Source: Branchipolynoe longqiensis (taxonomy: Eukaryota > Annelida > Polychaeta > Phyllodocida > Polynoidae). Taken from it: 64,000 nucleotides of DNA. Position 1 is the first letter of the stretch. Each line of letters starts with the position of its first letter. The notes beneath the pieces were generated by a model, which was not told the DNA's origin, did not search any database, and saw only the letters and a list, made by a program, of their open reading frames with translations. The stretch spans positions 151,378,407 through 151,442,406 of the forward strand of contig CM059186.1 of assembly GCA_030323885.1 (NCBI GenBank), given 5' to 3'. This document shows positions 55,036 through 64,000 of the stretch, in pieces. Both the position numbers and the translations under genes were made by a program.

Positions 55036-55443
55036 TAGATAAAAGATTCACCGGGTACTTGTAGCACACGGGTGAATGACAACGTACTGTAAATACGCGC
55101 AAAAATAGCTTTAGTATGGAACAGCAAGTAGAATGCCTGCCTCAAATGTCAAATGGTTACTTTTATCGTCACAGACTTGGTGAAATGGGAGAGAATGCAA
55201 AAAGACAAGATGACGGACGCAGAATGCCATCGATTTCACTTTTAAATCTTATTAAACTAGATATTATATTATATTTTTCAACTCAAAGGTAGCGGGCTAT
55301 CAATAAGACATATGTAAAGAATAATTGTTGCTTCTTAGATTGTGAAATTAGGCTCTCAATTCATTAACCCGCTTTTTCGACCGTTTTTATATAGGGTTGG
55401 TATTCACCTGTGTACTGCGAGTACCGGGTGAATCCTTTATCTA
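55036..55443 (+). mobile_element. MITE-1 copy
   Basis: 408 bp with ends 'tagataaaagattcaccggg' and 'gggtgaatcctttatcta'; interior collinear with 15.7 kb. Confidence 0.95.
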
Positions 55444-55860
55444 GATCTGTTGGTGCACTTACACTTACAATTACACTTATCCTCTTCTGCTTAAGAAATT
55501 AGGCATCAATGTCTGTTAGCAGGTTTGGCCTGTCTAAGTGGGACTTAGTGAAATTATAGTTCTCGTGCGGCAAGCGCTGACTGTAGCGGTAATTTACCCA
55601 GTGCTTATTGAGGCGTCCTTTGAGAGAGTTTAAGCTCGGGGCATTCACTACATCAGCTGGTAGTCTGTTCCAAGTGCAAAGCCCAGCTTTAACAGGGAAT
55701 ACTGTCAGAGCCTGATTTGATTAGTTAAATATCGACTAGAACAGTTTGTTGTATGGGGTGAAACATTTGATGCGATCGCCAACTAACCAGACTTGAGCGT
55801 TAAGCAGTAGCTGAGCCGACTGTCCTGTTGAGGCACCCTTCATTTCTACTTCCCAAACTG
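55444..55860. other. unique sequence
   Basis: No recognised feature. Confidence 0.35.
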
Positions 55861-56187
55861 CACGCAGTGGCCTAATTGGCAGAGCACAGGCTCCTTGTTG
55901 AAGGTTGGGAGTTAGAATCCCAGCTGAGTCAAACAAATAACGTGTAGAATTGATACTTTTGGCTACCGAGCCTGGCGCTCGGCATTAATAAGATAGGATA
56001 AGGAATGGTTTGCACAGTATCAGGATAATGTAACTGTGTGGGATGTCAGGTCATGGCACCAGCGGCCTCGTCTCCAAGTGGGGCAGCACTATTACATTGC
56101 CATGAGTGCGCATTGTCACAAGTCGGTACCTGTTCTGATATGACCTTAGATGTTGTTAGGACATAAAACAACAATAAACAAACAAAT
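55861..56187 (+). mobile_element. SINE-A copy
   Basis: Full-length: head 'cacgcagtggcctaattggc', tail 'gatgttgttaggacataaaa' and (caa)n. Confidence 0.92.
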
Positions 56188-56396
56188 ATCATTCCCACCC
56201 TAATGTCCTGCCGCGTCGTATGGCCAGTTAGTGCCGGGCACAATGGTCATCGCACAAAATGGAAAATTGTGCCGAGTGCGCACCACACTAATGCGTGTTG
56301 TTGCGGTGCAGGGTTTCGGGGTTTCGGCTTACGGCATCATAAAATGGAATGGCTTCCTGCACGTGGTGATGGTGGTGGTGGGTGTGGGAGATGGTG

Positions 56397-57019
56397 TGGG
56401 TAAAGACAAAAAATGCCATGTCTTTGAAACACAAGGCTGTGAAGTTAAAGTTGCAGGCTGAGAGGGACGAATTGCACTGGGAATTCTTAAAGGAGCAGCA
56501 CTCGTTTGGGAACCATAACGAGTGGAGTGGGGCGAACATGATGGACAAAGGTTGATTGTTGGAGTTTTACATCCTGGCAACATCTAAGGTCATATCTGGA
56601 CTGGCACCGGCTTGTGACAGTCCGTACTCATGGCGACTTTATAGTGCTGCCCCACGGGGAGACCATGCCACCAGCACCATGAGCTGATATCCCACTCAGT
56701 CACATTATCCTGACACTGAACCAACTAGTCATTGCCCTATCCTAATAATGCCAAGCGCCTGGCTAGGAAGTGACAACTATCACTTTTTAAGTCATTGATT
56801 TGACTTGACCAGGGTTCAAACCCGTGGGTTCGAACCCCACGATCTACCAAAACGGTAGACGCACGCTCAACTAATTCGGCCATCTTTTCTGGTCCATGGC
56901 GGACAAAGAGTCTCCAGCCGATAACATACAACAGGAGCTGGTCAGTGACTGCATGGCTGACGAGTGCAGAGAGGAGCAATTTCAACAGCCACACCTTCAA
57001 ATAGTATCTATTGCATAAC
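56397..57019 (+). pseudogene. coding-like stretch split by a SINE-A, unrecognised
   Basis: Left of the SINE, 56385-56550 is open and reads 'MSLKHKAVKLKLQAERDELH' then 'WEFLKEQHSFGN...MMDK', a charged, probably helical stretch. Right of it, 56909-57019 continues the same style, 'SPADNIQQELVSDCMADECR', to a TAA at 57017. If the SINE and one target duplication copy are ignored, the two parts meet in one frame, giving about 85 codons. No family recognised and no upstream exon found. Chance is possible, but composition is unlike the surrounding repeats. Confidence 0.35.
56551..56894 (-). mobile_element. SINE-A copy with target duplication
   Basis: Full-length reverse copy. The flanks CATGATGGACAAAG (56537-56550) and CATGGCGGACAAAG (56895-56908) are a 14-bp duplication with two transitions. 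The head carries a local duplication around the B box ('gggttcaaacccgtgggttc'). Confidence 0.95.
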
Positions 57020-57076
57020 ATGTTATGCGCATATTATTAATTATGCATTGCTCCTGCTAAGTAATTGTTTGTAATA

Positions 57077-57656
57077 GGGTCATTCTCTAAAACTGGGCAC
57101 AAAAGTGTGACATGGAAACCAAAAGTGAAAACCTTCCAAATAATAGCAAACATCCTTCCAAATAATAGCCTAATCCAATGTCCTATGAAGGTTTGCATGT
57201 TGTGCATATGTCAGAGTTGAAAAAAATGAGTTTCACTTTTTGAATTAGATCTTATACAAAGTGAGCAATACATTAATATCGCTCGTGTAACATGAACATC
57301 AAAGACACATCCAGAACCTCATTTAAACATATACAACATAGTCAAACAAGATTGTTTGATAAGCAGACAAGGTTATGACTTACAAGAAAAATGTTGAAAA
57401 ATTAGTGGGAAAAAAGTGTGGCTACATGTACAGTGTCAATGTGTCAATTTTCACATTTTCACTCTAGCGCAAAATCATACAATTATAATTTTGATATCTT
57501 TTGTGGGATAAATTCAATACATGTAGAACTGCTAACATACCTAATACACAGAGGTTACAATAATTATTTGACTTGCTATCAATAAAACAAAGAGTTAATT
57601 ATCAGCATCGTAACATGGAGACCAAATATGTGGTGCCCAGTTTTGGAGAATGACCC
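57077..57656. mobile_element. 580-bp element with GGGTCATTC terminal repeats
   Basis: Terminal inverted repeats 'gggtcattctctaaaactgg' and the complement of 'ccagttttggagaatgaccc', 24 bp with one mismatch. AATA lies on both sides. No ORF. A fragment of the same end hosts SINE-C at 6.8 kb. Confidence 0.92.
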
Positions 57657-57712
57657 AATAACTTAGGTTGGGTTCTATTCTGCTATGTACTTATATCAAT
57701 GCACCTTGAACC

Positions 57713-57768
57713 CCCGTACTGATATGACCTCAGATGTTGCCAGAAGGTAAAACTCCAACCAACCAACA
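57713..57768 (+). mobile_element. SINE-A solo tail
   Basis: 'cccgtactgatatgacctca' to 'aggtaaaactccaaccaacc' only. Confidence 0.8.
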
Positions 57769-57830
57769 TTGAGCCCAGATATACCTAACTCTGTAGGATT
57801 AGTCGAAGAGCTATATACACATTCACTGGT

Positions 57831-57887
57831 CCAGTCCTGATATGACCTTAGATGTTGCTAGGACGTAAAACAACAACAAACAAGTAA
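57831..57887 (+). mobile_element. 57-bp SINE-A solo tail with its own target duplication
   Basis: 'ccagtcctgatatgacctta' to 'ggacgtaaaacaacaacaaa'. ACATTCACTGGT flanks it exactly at 57819-57830 and 57888-57899. Confidence 0.95.
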
Positions 57888-57899
57888 ACATTCACTGGT

Positions 57900-58982
57900 G
57901 TTTAATAGCTTCCTTAACTAACAGCTTAAGATGACATATGATTGAGAGAAATCCAAAAACTTCTTTTATGCCACTGAGGCCTATTTGCATCGGCCAGTCA
58001 GTAGGGTGTTCAAGGGAATAAATACATAGTCAGAATAGTTCTACACGCAGACATTGTAAATTACACCAAATTGGACCGACTTTACTTAGCAATGAAAAAT
58101 AGCCAGTGTAACTTATTACACGGAATATCGGACCAAATATCCAGGACGCTTGTCACCGGAAGTGGCCCGGATTTCCAGTTTCCAGTTGTATGGAGACAGC
58201 CTAAATATATGCATACAATATAAAATAAACAATGAAAGGTAATGAATACAATTATATTTAACCAGTTTATAAAAGAGACGATTTTCTTGTAAATCCGGAT
58301 TTTTGGAAGCCAGATAAGAGGTTTTGGTAGCTGTATTAACTAAGCAGAACTATTTTCATATCCACTACCACACTGAAAAAAAAATGAATGTAAGGCACTG
58401 TGGATTTCCACGCACTGTGCCGTCTGCTGCTATCCGCAGCGGTCCTTTACTAGAGGATCGGTGGTTTCCGGTGTATGTCACTCCACCAAGTACATTCACC
58501 GGGCCGGCTGTCTACTCCTTCCGACGCCAGATGGCCCCACCGCCGCAACCTGTCTGCCCTCTTGTCCCAGCGGTCTATCTTTCCACCCACAGACTCTCCA
58601 AACATTATGCGCAGCATCCTTCTAGTGCGCATGCGCTAAGTCACCGGTCCTATTCCTTTCTAGCCTCCTGGTACAAACCCACCGGCTCTCGTCCTCACTC
58701 CACGCACAGTCACATACACATGCGCCATCACTATTTTCCCACCCACCCCCTACAGTTTTTATTACACATCCTACAGGATCCCCCTTTCACTTCTATTACG
58801 CGCCCTACACGCTCCCACCTTCACTCATACACTCTCCCGGCTTCATTTAGTCTATCTATCCAAGCACTCAACATCCATTATTCACCCCATTCTAACCACC
58901 CTACAATTTACACTCCTTTACCCCTTGTTTCCACTCCCTTCTACACACCAATAATTCACTATCCTTCTTCTATCTGGTACCC
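57900..58982. other. unique sequence, GC-rich at 58390-58740
   Basis: The 636-codon frame over 58324-60234 starts here but has no domain, and most of it is satellite. A GCGCATGCGC site is at 58627-58636. No supported gene. Confidence 0.4.
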
Positions 58983-60115
58983 TTCACCCATCAATACACC
59001 ACCATTCCCACACCCCTTTTACACACATCCATCCACACCTATACCCACATCCTTCACCCATCAATACACCACCATTCCCACACCCCTTTTACACACATCC
59101 ATCCACTCCTATACCCACACCGTTCACCCATCAATACACCACCATTCCCACACCCCTTTTATACACATCCATCCACTCCTATACCCACACCCTTCACCCA
59201 TCAATACACCACCATTCCAACACCCCTTTTACACACATCCATCCACTCCTATACCCACACCCTTCACCCATCAATACACCACCAATCCCACACCCCTTTT
59301 ACACACATCCAGCCACTCCTATACCCACACCCTTCACCCATCAATACACCACCATTCCCACACCCCTTTTACACACATCCATCCACTCCTATACCCACAT
59401 CCTTCACCCATCAATACACCACCATTCCCACACCCCTTTTATACACATCCATCCACTCCTATACCCACACACTTCACCCATCAATACACCACCATTCCAA
59501 CACCCCTTTTACACACATCCATCCACTCCTATACCCACACCCTTCACCCATCAATACACCACCAATCCCACACCCCTTTTACACACATCCAGCCACTCCT
59601 ATACCCACACCCTTCACCCATCAATACACCACCATTCCCACACCCCTTTTACACACATCCATCCACTCCTATACCCACATCCTTCACCCATCAATACACC
59701 ACCATTCCCACACCCCTTTTATACACATCCATCCACTCCTATACCCACACACTTCACCCATCAATACACCACCATTCCCACACTCCTTTAATACACATCC
59801 ATCCACTCCTATACCCACACCCTTCACCCATCAATACACCACCATTCCAACACCCCTTTTACACACATCCATCCACTCCTATACCCACACCCTTCACCCA
59901 TCAATACACCACCAATCCCACACCCCTTTTACACACATCCAGCCACTCCTATACCCACACCCTTCACCCATCAATACACCACCAATCCCACACCCCTTTT
60001 ATACACATCCATCCACTCCTATACCTACACACTTCACCCATCAATACATCACCATTCCCACACTCCTTTTATACACATCCATCCACTCCTATACCACACC
60101 ATTCACCCTCCGCAC
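58983..60115 (+). repeat. 70-bp satellite with a four-unit higher-order repeat
   Basis: About 16 units at an exact 70-bp period (58983, 59053, 59123...). Variant sites (attccaa; aatccca with ccagcc; cacatcc; ttttatac with cacacac) recur in the same order in units 4-7 and 8-11, giving a 280-bp higher-order unit. Since 70 is not a multiple of three, the open frame repeats every 210 bp; it is a compositional artefact. Confidence 0.95.
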
Positions 60116-61023
60116 CCTACCCCCTTTCACCACCCCTACTACCACCCTCCACACCCCACACCCCTTCATCACCCCTACTTCCACCCCCTCAATCACCCCA
60201 CCTTTCACCCCCACACTTCCACACCTCCACTTAACCCGCACTCCGACACCGGGCAACCTCTGCGTAGACAGTTCGGTGACTCCGTCTCATTGACCCCACG
60301 AACTAAGCACAAACTCCTCCCCTTCCTCCTCCCCCCTCCCTCTTCCCCCTCACCACCACCCACCTCTTCCTTCTTCTTCTTCCTCTCCTCCACCAGGGGG
60401 CGACACTGTCGCTGAGCGGTGCGATCTAATTGTGTCTGTCAGCGCGTGCGCGGCTCACGACGTTAAAAGGGCCGTGAGAGCGGGTACTATTGACGGGCTC
60501 TGAGTGCCCTCCTGTCGACCCGGCCCCAGTCACGGCACCGGCCCCGGGCCCGGGCCCGGCCCGAGCTGCTCCTAGCCCCCGTCCCTGCACCCCTCTCCCC
60601 GCTACATCGACCCCTACACCTGACCCCAGTGCATCAACCCCTGCGTCAATTCATCCACCAATCTCTCCACTAAACTCTGCACCATCCCCTTCACAAACCC
60701 CTCCATAAAGTCCCAGCACCTGTACCCAATACCTACTACGTCCTCTTCTATCAACCCCCAGCCCAACCCTACGCTAACCACTGAACCAATAGCTACAGCA
60801 ATCCCTGCACCAATCCCTGCACCATCCTTGAACATACCATGCACCAACGCCTGTGTCAACGCCTTCAGCGACCCCATCACCAACCCATGCACTAAATCGC
60901 CTACACAGATCCCTATAGAAACCCCCGAAGCAAATACCTTCAACCCCTTTCTACCAACCCCCATGCCAACCCCTACACCAACCCCTGAACCTAATACCTA
61001 CAACTACTTTTCTACCCACCCCC
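60116..61023. other. C-rich tract and CpG-rich segment
   Basis: C-rich at 60116-60390. A CTCF-like 'ccaccagggggcgaca' lies at 60390-60405 and very GC-rich 'ccccgggcccgggcccggcc' near 60543. Loose 'accaacccctgcacc' repeats run from 60590 to 61023. No gene recognised. Confidence 0.45.
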
Positions 61024-61196
61024 ATACCAACGCCATCACCAACCCCACCACCAACCCCATCACCAACCGCATCACCAACCCCATCACCAACCCCATCACC
61101 AACCGCATCACTAACCCCATCACCGACCCCATCACCAACTCCATCACCAACCCCATCACCAACCCCATCACCAACCCCATCACCAACCCCATCACG
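61024..61196 (+). repeat. 12-bp minisatellite (atcaccaacccc)n
   Basis: About 14 units; the frame reads (ITNP)n on this strand and (VGDG)n/(GLVM)n in reverse. Confidence 0.95.
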
Positions 61197-61395
61197 TCCA
61201 GAAAACCCGGAAATGTTCAACTAAAAAAACACCATATGTACAGGCCATACCTCCCCCCCCCCCAACCCTCCCCAAAACTCTATCGACATCCGTCACAAAA
61301 CCACCCAAATATATATAAAGATCTTCCTCGATGATCCTTGCCCTTACATCAATCTGATTTCCACATCCCGTCATGCCTTGCACAATGCACCGCCA

Positions 61396-61575
61396 CCCCC
61401 TGCCTCCCCTGGTACCCCTGCCTCCCCCGCCTCCCCCGCCTCCCCCGCCTCCCTTGCCTCCCCCGCCTTCCCCGCCTCCGCGCCTCCCCCGCCCCCTCCC
61501 CTGCCTCCCCCGCCTCCCCTGCCTCCCCTGCCTCCTCCCTTGCCTCCCCTGTCTCCCCTGTCTCCCCTCCCTCTC
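61396..61575 (+). repeat. 9-bp minisatellite (gcctccccc)n
   Basis: About 19 units of 'gcctccccc/gcctcccct'. Frames are Pro/Ala/Ser-rich or collagen-like Gly-rich artefacts. A CTCF-like 'gccacctagcggcag' lies just downstream at 61621-61635. Confidence 0.95.
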
Positions 61576-61679
61576 CCGACACAGCAAACCCAATCGCCAT
61601 CCGGAAATGCGTTGACCACGCCACCTAGCGGCAGACAGCGAACTATCTGTTTATCTGCTTGGTGTTAGTTCAAAGGGTC

Positions 61680-62300
61680 CCTACCGACCTCTCTGCACAT
61701 CCTCCCCCCCCCCCCCCCCACACACACACACTCCCGCTGCCACCCCAACACCCCTCACATCCCTCCTCAACCCCTATTTCCATCCCAATCCACCTCCCGC
61801 CCTTCCCCTCACCCTTCCACACCCACCTCCATGCCCTTCCCCCTTACCGCCCATCTTTACCTCCCTGCCCCTCTCCCCTACCCCACCCCAACACGTCCAC
61901 CTCCCTGCCCCCACCTCCCACCCAACACCCACACCCACCTCCTTACCTCCAGAACCCCCCACCTCCCAACTCACCCACCTCCCTGACCCAACCCCCTTTC
62001 TATCATCATTCCACCTCCCTCTCTCCCCACCCCCCCCCCCTCTACACACCCACCGCCCTGCTCCTCTATCCCACACTCCGCACACTCCTCCTGGTGACCT
62101 CCAGTCGTGCACTGCAGCCTCTCCCATCTCTTTCATTCCATAAACTCCAGCTCACCCCTCTCCCCATCACATCCACACCCATCACCCCCCCCCCCCACAC
62201 ACACACACACAATTTTACACACACATCCACAAGACCCATCTCTGCAAGCTGTCCGCACTCAGCCAAGTGGACGGGTGGAGGGTGCTAGGAGAGGGGAGGG
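61680..62300. repeat. C-rich low-complexity tract
   Basis: C runs and (CA)n at 61720-61732 and 62199-62212; no coding support. Confidence 0.85.
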
Positions 62301-62767
62301 GGCGATTTCATGATTTCATTATTTTTTGTTGCTGATTTTTTATTGGGGGGAGGGGGGGGGGTCAGTGAGTTGTTTTAATATATATTTACAAATGATTAAC
62401 CGAGAATGCCTCCGATTAATATAATTAAATATATACAAGGAAGAGAAAACACTCCGATCTATATACGTTCTTTATTTGTTCAACAGAGGGACATTAGTCT
62501 CAGTCAGTGGCCTGCTCTAATTTAATTACTAACGATTTACTAACAATATATGCCACCATTTAAATCGATAAAAGATAGTATATGTTAGTAAGAATACATC
62601 TTTGGTTATTCATTATTTGGGACAAAATAGTCTCAATTAGCGAGCTCCTATAACCTAATTCATTATGTTTTATTGACAACATCTGTGAATTAAAAAAACT
62701 AACTATATATGCTACTGATGACATATAATGACAATGGAATAAAATGCATTTATTCAAAACAAAATCG
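62301..62767. other. AT-rich unique sequence
   Basis: No recognised feature. Confidence 0.4.
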
Positions 62768-62825
62768 GATGGGTTTCCACCATCAACCTCCCCTCTGATC
62801 GCCATGGAAGACATAATGTTATTGA
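62768..62825 (+). repeat. single unit of the 97-bp satellite family
   Basis: 'gggtttccaccatcaacctc', 'ccctctgatcgccatgg' and 'acataatgtt' match units at 44.1-45.6 kb. Confidence 0.7.
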
Positions 62826-63476
62826 TTAAAGATACATATTTTGGTGGGGTTATTTTATTTTCTTATGAGCAGAGGCCGTACGATATTAAGGCGCACATAG
62901 CGGGGTGTTCTTTCTTACTCCAGGTTCCTTCAGGAGGTCTTCTTTGTGGGATTTCTTCGTTCCCAATCAAAACAATTCTGTTAAAGGGACATTATCGAAC
63001 ATATATCATCAGTCGGGTGTTGGTTGCTAAGAACACTTGTTTCCCACCCCCTCGATAAATATAGTTGTGTGTGCTTTTATTTCTCTAAGAATTAACAAAA
63101 AAAGATTTAAAAAAAAGAGGAAATTTATTTCGAGAAGGCAGAAGCAGTAAGGGAAGTAGTGTAGCGAAAACTCCACGCTAGAAGCATTCTTAAAATAGCA
63201 CTGGTCTTTTCTTGTTTTCATGGCGGCTGGTGTGCGTCACTTCACTGGAGCAACATCGGGGTGTTTCCAGCAGGAAGAGTCACGTGACAGCAACGAGACT
63301 GTCCTCAGCAACCCCGCCCTGTCCGCCCCCTGCCGGCTGCTCCGTTAACCCATTCACAGCGCCACCTATCAGCACACAACTAACTTACTGAAGCCACTCA
63401 CTCACCTCCCCTCCCATTCACTATGCCACTATGGCGCCGTATAGTAAATGCAATGCGTTTCCATAGTTACATATAT
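62826..63476. other. unique sequence
   Basis: Includes GTCACGTGAC (63280-63289) in a locally GC-rich segment (63220-63380). No gene recognised. Confidence 0.4.
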
Positions 63477-63990
63477 TATTTGCCCACACTTTAAGGTCTG
63501 ATTTGCCTAGACGTTTGTTTGGCAATATTTAATTTCCAATTATTAAATTTGCATAATGTGATGGTTTTCTGCCATTTCTATTATTTAGAGAAATATATTA
63601 GGTTGATCCTTATTTGCCCACGCTTTAAGGTCTGATTTGCCCAGATGTTTGTTATGTTTTAATTTCCAATTGTTAATGTTGCATAATATAATGGTTTTCG
63701 GCCATTTTTATTCCTTAGAGAATGATATTAGGTTGATCCTTATAACGTACTTTCCTATGGGTTCAAATTAATATTTTTGTATCACGTTGGAACTATTTAA
63801 AGTGAAGATAGCAATACATACGCTTCACTTATCCGATTTCAAGTATAAGTCATCATAACCAAAGAAGCACCAGACTCGAAAATATGTTTAATGAATGCAC
63901 AAGTATCTAAGGTAGATATGTAGGATCAAATCTAGGTAAAGTATTTTGGTCTTCGAAAATTTGATACAGCTACATATATTTTATGCTCTT
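63477..63990 (+). mobile_element. MITE-2 copy with duplicated left end
   Basis: The left ~135 bp are in tandem (63477-63611 and 63612-63744, 'ctttaaggtctgatttgccy', 'ttaggttgatccttat'). The rest follows to 'gtaggatcaaatctaggtaa' and 'aaaatttgatacagct' at the right. Confidence 0.8.
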
Positions 63991-64000
63991 ATTAATTTCT

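Noticed and set aside
58324..60234. 636-codon open frame
   Set aside because: More than half is the 70-bp satellite, which is stop-free in all frames because of composition; the remainder has no recognisable domain.
61349..61628. Collagen-like Gly-X-Y frame
   Set aside because: Arises from a 9-bp minisatellite; several frames on both strands are equally open.

Overview
The window looks like animal nuclear DNA, most likely from a mollusc. It has no operon-like gene packing and no long credible reading frame, and it is saturated with short interspersed elements, small inverted-repeat transposons, microsatellites and minisatellites. The mollusc guess rests on one element (6804-7127) whose body resembles, from memory, the V-domain (RUDI-type) SINEs of bivalves and gastropods, and on SINE tails of the 'gacgtaaaac...(caac/caaa)n' type. 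No database search was possible. I find no complete host gene. The few coding-like pieces are: a decayed non-LTR retrotransposon ORF2 with RNase H (11128-12526), a possible 75-bp exon (4114-4188), and a coding-like stretch split by a SINE (56397-57019).

Family names used here are local labels. SINE-A is a tRNA-derived, roughly 320-bp SINE with more than 25 copies or fragments. SINE-B is a second tRNA-derived family (10.1, 24.6, 29.4, 38.3 and 53.2 kb). SINE-C is the V-domain-like copy at 6.8 kb. SINE-D has a tRNA-Gln-like core behind a conserved leader, often in head-to-tail pairs (4.2, 14.5, 14.85, 18.8 and 19.0 kb). DNA-transposon derivatives include MITE-1 (15.7, 33.8, 55.0 kb), MITE-2 (0.3-1.5, 49.9, 54.2, 63.5 kb), MITE-3 (44.25, 51.97 kb), two PIF/Harbinger-like MITEs with TTA duplications (40.8, 43.5 kb), a Tigger/pogo-like MITE (18.2 kb) and several singletons. 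There are two fold-back elements (21.2-22.0 and 34.7-35.5 kb) and two inverted-repeat elements carrying the same ~207-bp satellite (8.26-8.75 and 32.68-33.45 kb).

Layout. 0-10 kb: MITE-2 remnants, a G-rich array, a 44-bp satellite with higher-order structure, inverted SINE-A copies, E-box-rich GC DNA, several G/C-rich minisatellites. 10-20 kb: SINE-B, a non-LTR element nested in another repeat with target duplication, GT-rich DNA, SINE-D pairs. 20-35 kb: fold-back element, 97-bp satellite, MITE nested in SINE-A, 207-bp satellite element. 35-48 kb: 55-bp satellite, two polypurine tracts, 30-bp minisatellite, Harbinger MITEs, 97-bp-family satellite with nested insertions. 48-64 kb: more SINEs and MITEs, a 70-bp satellite with a four-unit higher-order repeat, C-rich tracts, MITE-2 at the right end.

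The window is best read as an intergenic or long-intron transposon graveyard. Its value is that nested insertions, intact target duplications and exchangeable SINE parts can be read directly from the sequence.
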